From NCBI GenBank assembly GCA_006937955.1, contig SSNP01000015.1:2358403-2422402 (forward strand): a DNA stretch of 64,000 nucleotides, given 5' to 3'. Under the pieces are notes generated by a model, which was given only the letters and a program-made list of their open reading frames with translations, was not told the origin of the DNA and did not search any database. The stretch is from Pachypanchax playfairii. Lineage: Eukaryota; Chordata; Actinopteri; Cyprinodontiformes; Aplocheilidae. The translations under genes and the position numbers were made by a program. Of the stretch, positions 23,931 through 48,500 are shown in pieces; the stretch's first letter is position 1, and each line of letters opens with the position of its first letter.

Positions 23931-25947
23931 GGCCTTGGAGCTGTCAGCTGGGTGCACATAGTTTTACTGTGTAGAGATGAGACATGGTTGGCAGGTTAAA
24001 AACAATGAAGTAGTGTTTCAATTTTCCAATGGCTTCGTCTTCTATAGGAACTACACATTCCATAGCGTTAGGTGCCGACTTCTTAGGTGAACCATTCCCA
24101 GCTAAGCAAGGGCTCAGAGAACATGATTGAATTTCAGCAGATGGTGATGTTAGCCTGGGAGGAGTCTGGGTCGGTATCTGAGACAGGAGCCCAGGACAAT
24201 CTGGAAGAACATGAAATATACTTGGATTGTTTGAGAACGATGGACATAAAGTTGTGGTTCCCTTTTACACACAACTATCCTGGACAGTCGCAATGAAGAC
24301 ACTGGCTTCAAGTTAGCTTACTGTGACATAAAAATCAATGTTCTAGCAGTTTTCAAACAGTAACTTAAAAATATGAGAAGGTAAACTAATCTTTGATGTT
24401 CATCTTGGAGTTCTGGTGGGACCACTGTAGAGCCACTGCACTGCTGGGTGTATCATTTCAAAACATTTTTGATAACCAAAGCTTTAATAAATTTATATTA
24501 ATACCCCGGAACATGGATATGTTTCATCTCTGACATCTTTACTACATGTATTACATGACGTGTATATTATTAACTGGCTGATAGGAAGGTTTATACAGCA
24601 CTCACTGAAATTTATTTTATAAATGTTGAATATTGTTGTATTTCCAAATTAAACATTTTGGTAATTTCCATTTAAAAGTCATCCTCCCTTTTGATAGAAC
24701 CGACTCCTCCTACCACAGCCTCTATTTAAAATTAAATGAGATTGCATGGCGTCTGCACTGTGACTCCGGGGGTTTTATTCTGACCTTGAGAGACCAAACA
24801 TGTGAGCACCATGTTGGTGACTGTGTGTCAACGGACACATTCTGATTCAGTGTCTGAATTTCCTATTTTGGAGATTCAGCAGTGATCCTCAATAAGATTT
24901 TAACAAACACAACAATGGTAAAAACTATGGAGGTCAAGAATCCCTCCCTCGGTCCTTATACTTCAGATGTCCTCGAACTGTCCATCCCATCCAAGTAATC
25001 AGCATCCTTCAGACGCACATACAAAGCTCAAGCCAAGTCAAACAGGGAGCGTGTCCTAATCAGAGGCATAGAGAGCCAAGCTGATGGAGCCCTCCCCCCA
25101 CCGCGGGGGACATTACTGCACTGCCAGTGGTTCAAGATTAGCCATTCCTGTTTTAGCCATTTAAATTCAGCATTAATGTTTGAAAAGTAGAGAAAATGCT
25201 TGCTCCACATGGATACTTTAATATTTTATGTCAAAGAAATGTAAAAACACTCAGTATAATGTTTGAGCTGAGCTGGTGTATCTGTAGCAGTTATTTTAGA
25301 CAGTTTCTTTTAACACTGTCAGAATTGCATATCGCATGCCAAATAGATCTTGGGGGTGTAATTGTAATAAATTAGCATATTGTGGATCAGCATATTGTAA
25401 GATCAGCTGTTTTACACCATTAACACTGTAAAAATTAAATAGCTCTCTTAAGAAGGACTTCCTGTCAGTGGATTGTAGGTTTCTGATACAAGTTGTAATG
25501 TTCAGATACTAGTGTGTGTGTGTGTGAGATTCAGAGAGAAGCTGCCTGTTTTAGGGACAGAGCGCTCACTGAATGTTTGCTTGCTTGTCAGCCTGCACAG
25601 TAAATAGGTCAGTGTTTTTATGAGTAAAGAATCAGTGATGTCTGGGCCTTCATGAATCTGCCATTTTTAGCTTTCCTATCACACAACAGAGCAGCTAGCA
25701 GGCAGGTGATTAACAAACTCCCACACAGAGTTTAAAACTTGTTGTGTATATGATTGTTTAGTCTGTTCTTTATTTTGTTACTCAGCTTCTGTCTGATATA
25801 AAAATTACTAAGATGCTAACTGCTCATTTAGCTGTCAGTCCACAAACATTGTTCACTGAAAGTATCTTATATTATGAATACTTTGTTTTTTAGCTCAAAT
25901 TGATTGTTTGTTGTTATAAAATTGGGTCATGACTTGTAGAAGCGACT

Positions 25948-26215
25948 TTAAAGGAATAATTCAGACTTTTTGAAATGTGTTCCAGTGAAGACGTTATTAT
26001 TAATAATGTTTCCTTATGACTCTTTGAAGGGTCTTTTTTGGAGCTACATGTGTTTACTTTGACTAAACTGACAAGCTAACAGCTAATCTGAATGAGGTCA
26101 AGACCACATTGGATTTCCCATCATAAAACAACTCTAATCTTTAAAAAAATGTACATATTCATACAAATGCCTTTGAAAAACCTTTATATTGCCATAATTT
26201 TAATTCATGTTTAGC
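25948..26215 (+). mobile_element. TTAAAGG-ended MITE copy (left end and body)
   Basis: Starts TTAAAGGAATAATTCAGAC. Body segments such as GCTAACAGCTAATCTGAATG and AAAACCTTTATATTGCC resemble ACTAACAGCTTGTCTGAATG and AAACCTTTACACTGCC in the complete element at 61320-61775. The right end is not clear, so the end given is approximate. Confidence 0.5.
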
Positions 26216-26740
26216 CACGATTTTCTTTCTATATTATCTGAACAGATGTAAAAGATTTGATCTTTATTTCTTTGAAAAACTGAAAAGCTACATGAACATG
26301 GGAAAAGTATTCCCTAAATATATATATCTCCAATATGTAATAGTAAATACTGTGTATTTGAGAGCCTATACATTAAACTAATTTAAATGAGTGGTATCTT
26401 ATATTGGTTCAATTGGTTTACAATATATATTAAATTATTTTTGTCAAATCGAGATGTTTTGTTGAAAGTTCCTATTTATTCATAGAGAGAAAAATTAAGA
26501 TGTATTTAAAAACTGTGTGAAAAACCTTTGACTGCACTTTGTCAACAAAATAAAACAGGAAATTGGAACCAAACTTTATCCTGTGTTCAGATCTCTGACC
26601 TGGAAATTTATGCAAATTAAAAAAAAAAAGACCATGTAAAAGTTTATTTACATATTTAATTCAAATGAAATGACATCACACCTTTGTGACAGTAAAAAAA
26701 AAATATATTCTAATTTAATTTGCTTTCATACTTTATCCTT

Positions 26741-26850
26741 TACTGTGATGGACTGATGACCTGTCCAGGTGTGACCTCAGCTCTCACCCAATGACTGCTG
26801 GAGATACACACCAGTGACCCTAAACAGAAAGAAGCAGATATAGAAAATTA
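26741..26850 (+). repeat. SINE-like teleost repeat, 3' part
   Basis: ACTGTGATGGACTGATGACC, then GTCCAGGTGTGACC and CACCCAATGACTGCTGG, ending AGATATAGAAAAT. Same family as 6660-6784 and 59447-59735, truncated at its 5' end. Confidence 0.7.
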
Positions 26851-28916
26851 CTTTATTTATTCTTTATTTAATGAAATTGCTACTGTGTCAAGGCTCGTGA
26901 CATCCTCCTGTGACTTAAATGGTTTTTGTTCTCTTGTAATTGTTGTGCTGAATGTGAAATCGTGAAATCCTTTTATAAACATGGTTCCGCTGCTTTTAGT
27001 TGTGACACGCCCAAACAACCTGAAAGAACCGGTTCTCAGCTGTTGTCTGGACTTTTACCTGGAAGTCACCGAACAGGGTAGAAAAAACTAACATAATTCA
27101 TCTCCAGCACCAGTATATCTCATTACATCTCGGAAATGTGCCAATAAAATAACCATAAAAAAGATGGAGGTGAATTATAAGATTATAAATCTATGGACTA
27201 GTTTCAGTCTGACATATAGAAGAGCAAGGGTAGACAATGTCAAATATGAAATCATAAATTCATTTTACAGGAACATTTTGATTTCACTCTAATTTTTTTA
27301 CACTGATTTTGAACTCTTGTAACTTCATTTCACTTTACTGAAAAATGCTAATTATTTTCTTATATAAAAAACACAAACCTAAAATAAATAACAGAAAAAA
27401 CTACATTCAAAGAGAGTAAGAAGGTGTGTCCAAACTTTTGGTCTGTACTGTAAATGATTCATCAATCTCTATGTTTAGGCAGGTCATCAACGCATTCAAA
27501 TCCTCAAAAATCCAATATCCTCATATCTCCCATTCAACTTTCAAACGATTTTCTATAATTATCCAGCTGCTAAATTAAATGACAAACCCTTCTACTCGTA
27601 TATACAAAGTTTATTTGGTGTAAATAAACATACAGTTGTGACATATATTTTGAAACTAACATATCTGTTTGTAGTTGGTTGGTTTTGTCAGATACACATT
27701 TGCAACGATCTGTTCTGTTTCCAACCCAAACAGGTTTATGAGGAAATGACACACTTCTGATAAATGCTTTACTGAAGAGTTTCAGGAGATGAAGTGAAGT
27801 ATAGGGGGATGTTGCTGTTATTAGAGACGTGTCTGATCAGATTAGAACTTTTTATCATTTTACATCATTCTGTTAATCTACTCTGTGTTTGAAACCATCT
27901 CTTTTGGAAAGTTACTGTCAGATGGATGTATCAGGTTTTTTATCTTATGCAGGCCAGAGTTACGTAAAATGCTAAAGGCCACTCTGAAGCCAATTGTGTA
28001 ATTTGTCCAACGTGGTCGGCACCGTTTGAGAGCCAAGGAGTGCGTCTTTGTCTGCTAATGTAGGTCTCCACTAAAGGGGGCAGCCTGGATGTCCCGCTTT
28101 CTGTGCTGTGTATCACATGATGGGCTTGGCCTGAGGGTGAGGCAGTGAAGGAGTCTAACTTGGTGGTAGTGGGCTGGGAAGGAGGAAGATGAGAGTTATG
28201 GAAGCATTTCTTTGTGCCATTTTCTTTTAGAATCAAATCCTGGTTCACAGCTGAACAGATCGACTGGACATCCCCCCCTCACATAGCACAGAGGGAAAGA
28301 ATTTAGCAACTTTAGCAGCAATTTTCAGTCTACAATCTTCTTCTTCTTATGGAAAATGTGACAGTTGCTGAACTTATTTATTATTAATAATGTTAGGAGT
28401 AGGGATGATCAATATTAGGAAAACATGCAGTCACAGTTTTGTTGCATATTCCCATGATTTCCAAAAAGTCATGTCTCTAATCCTTCCCAAAGTTGTCTCA
28501 CACTTCTTACACAGAAGCTAAAATCAGAAGGATTCCAGATGGGTCACAGATGTTCCAACTTTAAGAGAACATTTGTTTTGTGAGTTTGTTTAACATCCAG
28601 ATGATCTTCAAGCGAGACCCTATGAGACACGCAAGGACATTGAAAGATTTTTGCAAACATTTTGAGATGTGAATGCTGTTCATCAGCAGTCGCAGGCCTG
28701 CGAGATGCAGAGCTCAACAAAGTAAACAGCATCCTTTAAAAAAAGCCCTTTCATAGTGATTCACATCTTGTGTTGATTTAAAAACAGTGAGTTACTATTA
28801 TCTCATTGTATAACTACTTTTTATGCAGGCACTAAATACAGTATGTCATTAAACTTCTGTGTAATTGTCCCATTTTTATACTAAACTTGTGCATCTGTGT
28901 TTCTTTTTTCATGCAG

Positions 28917-39781
<10,865 letters not shown>

Positions 39782-41538
39782 GGATGTGCTCGCTGTCCGC
39801 GCCCGAGGCTGGAGCCCCGCCTGTGATGTGTTGGTTCTTACCAGCAGGGGTTTGGGCGTGTATGGGTTTGTGGGTGGTGTGACAGTAACAGCTGAAGGAG
39901 GGGTTTATGTGACTTACAATGACAGCACAAGGACAAAGACCCCCTCCGATCTCTTCCCCCCCCCCAGAGACTCGTATGTAGGATGGACATCTGGCCTTGC
40001 AGCCTCTCGTCCACGCTGCTGAAAAAGACCTTGCCTCCTTGTTTACGTCTCCAGCACTGTACATGTAGAGCAGTCTATCACAAAATGTGTGAGTGCGTGC
40101 GTGTGTGTGTGTGTGTAAACAAACTGTGCACATGTATTTGTGTCATGTCTCGTTTAGGAGTGATTCCTAAACTGTAAAGAAAAAAAAAAACCACAGGTTG
40201 AAACAAACTGAAGAGGAAAAGGTGCTTATTCTCCAGAAAACACGGCAGGAGTGAAGCAGTAAAAAAACAAAACAAAGATTTCGTTCCTTGATTTTCTTTC
40301 CTGTTTATTTTCTCCCATTCACGGAGCATGATCAGGCCACACCTGTAACCACAGCAACCAGCGGACGTGAAAGAGCAACTCTGAACCCGATGTCACCGTG
40401 CATGATAATCCTCCTCAGATTGTCACATGTCAGCGTGCTGCATTTCTGCTGTGTCTCTGTGTGTGTGTGTGTATGTGTAGGGGTGCAACTTCTAGAAAAA
40501 AAAACAAGATAAATCCCAAAAATAATATATATTTGTGTGTTTTTATTTTGTTTCATTTTGCAATTTGCTATAAATCATCTGAATTGTGGGGAAATTTTCT
40601 TTTTATAACTGACTTTTAAGTGTAAAGTGGTTAAAAAAACTGATTTCTAATTATAGGTTGTAAAGTTATTAGTTATTCAGGGGGTTTGTGCCCCAAACTT
40701 CCCCCATTTTTAATTTTTGAGCAGAAATTGTTAATTCAAATTCAATCGGAATGATTTATTTCCTTCTGAAGGTTTGTTTTTGGAGTTCTGCTCAGGTGGA
40801 AACCAAACTTTTGGTCTTCCACACCTGCCTTTCCTTCCTTCCTATTTAAGATGCTGCTCAGTCAAGCTTTAGGTTTTTCACTTTTAATTGTGTCTTATAT
40901 GACTGTTATTTTGTTGTGGTTTGATTTCTATTTTGGGGGGGCGGGAGCATGACAGATTTTCAAGGAGCTGTCATGATTGTACCCTCCCCCAAGGATCACA
41001 TTCCTTTCATTCCTGGTTTAGCATTTAAATTCCTATACAGAGGTTATCTCTTGCATCGGTATTTGTCCATGCAGTTTCCCCTCTGTGTGAGTGGGTATGA
41101 TTGTGTGATTTTAGGGTGGGGGGTAAAGGTCTGCACCAAGGAAATGCATCTATTATACAACAGACACGCTGAAGGAGAAGGAGTGGGAACAGTCAGCAGA
41201 TTTCATGCATGTAAAAACAAATTATACACTGTATCTCTATGGCAACAGTAGGTTGCTGTGGTTAGGATATGTAAGTATGCTTGTAAATATGACAGGACCC
41301 TCATTTTTCCCAGAACTTTGTAACTCCAAATGACAATATTCAGGTTGCTCTATAATATGATGTATCAGTTAATGTCCTGCTCCCTGGAAACACGTGTGCC
41401 GTCCCTTCACTCCCGGATCCACCTCTCCTGTTTGGGCTTGAACGCTCCTTCATCCGAACTGAACTGAGAACCCCTGAATGCAGCACGCTGTGTGCAGGTC
41501 CACACAGTCTGTGCGGTCCGAGTACCACCATCGTCCTG

Positions 41539-41541
<3 letters not shown>

Positions 41542-41584
<43 letters not shown>
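41542..41584. repeat. (GT)n microsatellite in the pak3 3' UTR
   Basis: About 21 uninterrupted GT units. Confidence 0.95.
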
Positions 41585-41585
<1 letters not shown>

Positions 41586-42125
41586 TAGGTGTACATGGCC
41601 TGTCGAGAAGCTCCACCGTCCCTGGGATATTTAGCCTTTGACCCCTGTACAGGTCTGAACTATGAGCACAAAGGTGAATACTGGGACATACACATTCTGA
41701 GACAGACGTGCCCCCCCCCCCTCTTTTTTTTTTCTGTGGTTGCTCCTGTACATTCCTATCTTCTGAATGTGTAAACCTGTACACGTGGTGTGAAAATTCC
41801 TCTATTAATGTGTATCAAGAGAATGGAACAAAGACAAAAAATGTTACTTTTTAAATTATCTTTATTATTATTAATTATTATTATTATCACTCTTATTATT
41901 GTCTAGCTTTGTAAAACAGCTGATCCATCTGGCGTACCTCAGCAGGCCTTTCCCTGTCTTTGAAAAAGGACAAACAAGCATCGGGGGGGTAAATGAGGTT
42001 TTGGATAAACTATTTTTAACTGTGGTTGAAGCAATAGACTTTTTGAACTTTGAATTGTGCATGGCTGTGTCTTGAGTGTAAAAAAAAAAAGTTTAAAAAA
42101 AATTGCAGATTGGGAATTGGACTGA

Positions 42126-42131
42126 AATAAA
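42126..42131 (+). terminator. Candidate pak3 poly(A) signal
   Basis: AATAAA followed at once by an A-rich run; last plus-strand signal before the tail of capn6. Confidence 0.5.
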
Positions 42132-42199
42132 AAAAAAGGGAGGAAAACCAGAATGAGAAGAATGCATGTGGTTTTAATTCATCACTTTTATAGTTTGGT

Positions 42200-42205
42200 T
42201 TTATT
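42200..42205 (-). terminator. Candidate capn6 poly(A) signal
   Basis: TTTATT on the plus strand (AATAAA on minus), 334 bp beyond the capn6 stop codon. With the pak3 signal at 42126 the two transcripts would end within tens of bases of each other. Confidence 0.5.
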
Positions 42206-42538
42206 AAATCATTAAAATCAAATGGATTTATAAACTGGAAGAATATATCAAAGATGCAAATAGCAGGATTTTCTAAAAGTCAGATTATTTTGAGCAAGGT
42301 TGAACATCACTGACAGGTTCTGCTACATTACTCACAGTATAGTTTCAAAAAAATAATACTTTTACAGCAACATCAGTAGAAAAATGTTTCATAAGTTACA
42401 CACACAAAAAAAAAAATCTTTCAAGAGGAGTAAAAGTATAAAACTGACAAAGTCACATCACTCCAATCAGAGTCTGTTTTTTGTGCAGCTAATTTAAAAA
42501 AAACTTGATGGCACAAGTCGAGTAGGTGATGGACGAGG

Positions 42539-45500
42539 TCAAATTGCAGTCAGCTGGGTTGCCGTGACGATCCTCAAACTGATTCTGCCAGGCATCTCGT
42601 CAGCCATCTGAGGCCCTCTCTTCCTCAGCTGAAGCTTCTGAGGGTTGGAGTTGTCGGTGGGTGAACCGCTCAGCACCACTTGACCCATAAACTCATCCTG
42701 CACTGCGTTGCTGTTCCACACCTGAAGAAAACCCAGACAGGTTAACGACTCCTTTTTAAACACCTTCTGTCTTGTGATTGAATTCTTTTCTCTTCTTACC
42801 TGCACTGTTATCGGCTTTTGGAGCTTTTTCCTGTAAAAAACGCCACTAGTTTGAAACTCCGGCTCCAAAGTATTATTCTTAACGGTGGACATGACTGATC
42901 GACCCTCGCAGGATATGATCACGTACGGGTCGGCGCCTGATGTGGAGGAGAAGTAGCGTTTAGATTTACAACTGTAAACTAGATGTGCAGTGAAAAGTAA
43001 GTTTTATAACCAACCTCCTGTTCTGTCCTGGTTCTGTAGCCCCTCTGCGGTGTGCACGTACACATGAGTGACAGCTACTGGGTATCCGAGGAACGAACTC
43101 CAGCATTTGACCTTTGGCTTGTCCTCCGTCAACTCCCTGTGAAAACAGAGGACAAGTTAAACTACTTGACATTCTGACCTCCATCCTGTCATGAGAAAAC
43201 TGGAACACTGGAGAGATTCCACCATGTTTGAAAGAGCAAAAGCATCTGGCAAACCATCTTTATTTTATATGTTTGAATCCGAATATTAAATATGAGGGAT
43301 TTAATATGATGTTTCATTCTCTAAAACCCAAATTTGAATAGAAATAATTGTCCTAGAATATAATCCATCCACTGAAACATCAAATAAACATCTAAAATGC
43401 TTTTGTTTACCCTCAAACAGGTGATTCATCTGCCTACATGAAGCTTCAGGTATTCCTGAATCCTCGCTGTTATACCTGCAGCCCGAGTCCACATCAGTAA
43501 AAACCCGCAGCATGAAGTCCCCCAGGATCAGAGGATTAAAGGTGGTTGGGATTATGACGTATCGGCCCTGCGTCAGCGTGCACCTCACGAACACCGTCCG
43601 AGCGTTGATGTAGGTGGAGGTCTCCACACACTTCTGGGTAAGAATGTCATGCAGTCGATACTTCCTGTTCAGCTCCACCTGGAAATAAATGTTAGCTGCT
43701 TGTTTTATTCACACAGCGTGTGTTGTTCATCAGATGAAGAGGCTAAACATCCCTAAAGATGAGGGTTAAACTGAGGTTTCTCACCATCTGCAAACAGCTG
43801 CTTTACTTTTTAAACATCTTCTTTATGTCACCAACATTTATCCGCTGACACTTTAGCAGCACTTGAACTCATAAAAACTGACGAGAAAATAACTTCCTGT
43901 GAAATGTTCAGTTATTTTTCACCCATAAAGCTGTAAAAACCCCATGAACAAACTATCTGAACTATCTGAAGAGAAGAAACTGAAAGTATGTGACTCCATT
44001 GTGTTTTTAAAAGCTTCGCACGATAACCAAAAATACATGTATCCAATCACGTAGTTGTTCAAAGTTTTGATGAAACGTCAAGATTAGTTTGTTATTAAAA
44101 ATGATTATCTTTTTAATCAAAGCCCTAAAGTAAACTATCTGATTTTATAATGTTTCAAAGTAAACTGGCTCTTACATAAACAAAACTAATTTAGACTTCA
44201 AAATAAAATACCACAAAACAATAACTCTTTTTTTCCTCTCTCTGTGGCCTTTTATTTTATTTCTCACCACCATTTTACACACATATCCTCATTCATAGTT
44301 TAGCTCTTGCTGTTAGAAATAAAAAAGTAAATGAATCTTACCATAAAGACACTGAAGCCGATGGATAGATTTTCTCCTTGACCGTATTTTCTGTGGATCT
44401 TCATGTCTTTCTGCTGCAGGGAGATCAGCACCTCATCAGCCTCCTTTGTGATGTCGAATAAATACTGTAAAGTAAAAGAGTTGAAGAGGAGTCTGTATAT
44501 AAAGATGCCTGAATGAATGAAAGTAGAAACATCTGAAATCTTTGGTACCTGTGGGTTCTGCAGGAAAGTCTGCTTGTTGTTAGGGCAACCGCCACAGCGG
44601 TTCAGTAGTGGCTCTGCGTTTTTGCTCCAGCTCCCAAAGTGCACCACCTCATTCCACGTCTTGTGGATGCTGATCACTGCGGTGTTGATGAGGCGGCAAA
44701 CATCTGCATCAGTGAAGAACTTGCACCAATCTGTGAATGACATCCTGCAGAAGTGAACAGATGGGGATTTAGTGTTGAGAAATCCAAAAGATGAGACAAA
44801 TGTCAAAGAGGGAGGATCCGTATGAGTCACCAGAACTCGCCATCGTCCTCCACAGTGATGCCGAGGTTGCCTCTCTCAGTGTCACCAACCTTTGACCATT
44901 CCTCAGAACTAAAAAAAACAAGCAAAAACAGGGTAAATGATTTGTAAATTATTCATTTTCACAGTTTCTACTATTTTATCCTGGATAATAACAATATAAT
45001 ATTTGTAAAGCTGCATTTTTAAGTGTTAAAAACTTGAAAATTTAAGGAAAAAGTACAAGGCTGTTATGTTGTCAACAAACTCTTCTTTACATAACCTTTA
45101 TGACGGTTACTATGAACATTTAGCCACCAACATGCTACTTATTTGTTCAAAATGTTACTTTGCCTTTATTTTGAAAGGGAAAATAAGGGGGCATGAAGGA
45201 AGGGAGCCATATATGGACAACAGCAACCAATTTAAAGAAAACATGTTCATTTGAGTTATTGGTTTGGGACATCTGGGAATGATACCACTTCACAATAAGA
45301 GTAAGTTTGTAGATATTTTTAATTTGGATAATGAATTGGATTATATATTAATTATAATGTATAAATCATTAAGAAATATTTATAAAATGCATCTTGAACT
45401 AATACAGCTTTATTAACTGGTTTATTAATATTTTTTTTATCTTTAAAAAGGATAGTTTTAATGGAAAGTAGCACCAGATTTGGTTTATTATGTTTGAACC

Positions 45501-48500
45501 AAATTACATGGAACTCTTCAGTATTATTTAGAGTCTCAGTAATATAGAGCAATTCTTAATGTATTTAAAGACGCAGTCACATGACTGTTTTTCAGGCAAG
45601 TGTTTTTAGAATTATATAAACAGCTTAAGGTCTCTGTCGTGTTTGCACACTCGTTTTCATGGAGTGGTATCAAATGGACCTTCTGACCTGTCACTCCACG
45701 CTCCTTTCCACTCCGTTTGGCCCCAGGGGTTTCTCATCCGGATCAGAGGAATGGTCTCATTTCGAAAGTAGGCCATCAACCCCGAACCCAAACGCACTCG
45801 CTTCACAGCGGTTACCGAGTATGCGTGACCTTTCACCAGCCCGTTCTGCATCTTCAGCTCAATTTCATGCGGCTCTGCCTGTGAAAATTGGAAAATTGTG
45901 TAAAATAATACATCTAACTTTTTAAATTAAAGATAAAAAGAAAAGGCACATACCCTGATGGAGCAGCTGATGATTCCTCCACGATCGTACACTTTGAGCA
46001 GATCTTCGAAAAACTTGTCCTGTTTTTCTTGATCTTTATAAAAAGCCTCAGTCTCCAGGCTGATGGCTTCAGATACTGCTCCACTGAAATCCACCACAGC
46101 GTCTCCGGTGTTCCCCCCCTCCAGGGACTGGTAACAGCCAGAGAGCCTAGACACAGTTTTTAAAATGTAACCTGTTTCAGGTATGTTAAAAAGCTGCAAA
46201 TTGTACATATATGTATGTATAATTAGCTTTGTTTTACACAAACCTATAGGCAAAATATCTCTTTATTTATAACAGCTTAAATAATAAATTACAAAAAGAT
46301 GTTTGTATTTTTTTCTACAAACAAACAAGTGTTTGTTTTGGATTTACTGACTTGGCGTAAGCCTTCTCCAGCAAAGCGCTCCAGAACTCATTGTGCTTTT
46401 TGGAGTGACAGTAGATGAGCTCTCCGTTGATGGTGGGCAGCCGGTCGTCTATCACAACGTCTGTCCATTGACCAAATATCCAGAACTGAAAGTGGAAGAT
46501 CCCAGCGTACCTTTCTGGGTGGTTTGGATCCCACTCCTGCTCCTTCCAGTCAGGAATGACCTAAAAACATTCAGTAATTACTCAGAGTGGCAAAAGGGAG
46601 AGAGAGAAATTGGGATGGAATGGCATCATGGGAAAATTTCAAAGTGAAAAGAGCTGCTGAACTAAAAGAAATGTCTGTCTCACATTAAAAAAAAGAAAAA
46701 TCTAAAACATCTTGATGATCCGTGAGACTTTTGGGAAAATATTCTGTGGACTGATGAGACAAAAGCATCCAGTTCCATCCAGTTTAAAACCGACACTGCG
46801 TATCAGAGAACATCATCATTCTGCCAGTCAAACACGGTGGTGGTAGTGTGATGGTCTGGGGCTGTTTCAGGACCTGGTCAACCAGCTGTAACTGATAGAA
46901 CCATTAATTCTGCTCTGTAAGTAAAGGTTTTACAGTTGCCTGGTCCACATCTGGACTTAAATCTGATTGAGAGTCTACAGCATGAACTTAAACAAAGTTT
47001 TCATGCTTGAATTGCAACAATTCAGCAAAGAAATGTGGGACAAAATTCTTCAAAGATGTGAAAAACTAATCAGTCATTACAAAACACATGAATAGTTTTT
47101 GCTGTCAAGACTACAATGAATTAGGTTTAGGGGCAAATACTTTTTCACAGCACTGTATTTTACCTCCAGTCAGACTGTAATAGACAATTATGTGCAAATA
47201 CAACTGGATTTGTATAACTGTTATTTAATAAAGTCACCAAAGGATTATGTGTGTCCTTTGTTCAGACATGATCGTGTGACTGAACCGAGTGACAAACATC
47301 TTGTTGCATTAATGTGAAAGGAATTTTCTGACATCATCGGCTGAAGGTAAATATAACATTCATTCCACTGTCGACTCATGAAAAAGGAGAAGTGTCAGCA
47401 AACAACAGCTTTGTGCTCTATTTTATATCCATGTAAAAGCAGAATTCTCTACAATTTTAGAAGTAAATAATAATGTAAATAATCCTCGATCATGGAGCGC
47501 TGTGCAGGTTGTTTGGAAGGTGTTACACCAGCGTTCCTATGCAGAGGGTTTACGTGGTGCATTCGTGGAGAATATTGAAGCAGATCATCGACTTGGTCAT
47601 GAACTCCTGAACGGACCACAAACATGAGATTCTTATAGGGCTGCTGTAAAGCTGCAGTAAATAACTTTTCAGCTTTTTTCCACCCAGTGGTTAAAAGCGG
47701 AACTACAACTGTCGTAAACAACCGCGTCTCAGACGGCCGTTGCTGGAACCGGCTTTGCAGATAATGATGTCGTCAGACAAGGTGGCGCATTTAGCTTCTT
47801 ATTCTTAATGCACGATTATTATCGGTGCAGAAACAAAATTAAAAAGTGGTCTTTGCTTGCTACTCTTTTAGATTGTCCTCCGACATGATGCTAACGAAAA
47901 GCAAACTCCACTCAATGAGATGAAAAAGCTAACTGTTAGCCTTTATATGAGTGAATGACGACCGCTGCTGCAACAAACTGCCCCTGCAGAGCCTGAGCTC
48001 CTTAGTGCACTTAGTACTTATTAGTGTAATTATTAGTGTATTTTTCATTAACCCAGTTATTAAATGTGCTTAATCTAATGATATGATTAGTGTTTGAGTT
48101 CTAACAAGAGAAGAAGAGTTCAGCTCACTCATCAGGCAGAAACTCATCTTTAAATTGGGATAAAAAACTGAATTCCTAAACCAGCACGTAGGAGCTGAGA
48201 ATCCAAGTGTTAACAGATCACACGGGACCTTGTGCTTCATTTTATATAGAAAAGTGTTTCTTAACACTAATCAGATTTTTATGTGCTCTTCCTTTTTTCT
48301 GTTCATGGTTGTGTGACTGAACAAAGTGGAAGGAATTTGCTTCCATCACCTGCTGAATGTAACAGATTCCAGACATCGTTTAACTCGCCTACGTTCATTC
48401 TGCTGTGACAAAAGAAAACATGTGATTTTACATTTTGTCTTCCGGAAAGACATTTAGGTTAGAGAATTAATGGGACGCGTCTGATAAAAGGGCGTTACGC

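Larger units (their letters stand above)
17716..28916 (+). other. Presumed first intron of pak3 (or intergenic)
   Basis: No coding exon recognised in 11.2 kb. It holds the Tc1, Penelope-like and TTAAAGG repeats listed separately. GC-richer, low-repeat stretches at 19.79-19.98 kb and 27.95-28.27 kb look like candidate conserved noncoding elements. A TG/TATG microsatellite lies at 18089-18133. Confidence 0.5.
39782..42150 (+). other. pak3 3' untranslated region
   Basis: About 2.3 kb from the stop codon to shortly after an AATAAA at 42126-42131. It contains GT microsatellites (about 40100-40116, 40459-40472, 41542-41584), poly-A runs and U-rich stretches but no coding frame of note. The extent is inferred from the last AATAAA before the convergent gene. 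Confidence 0.55.
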
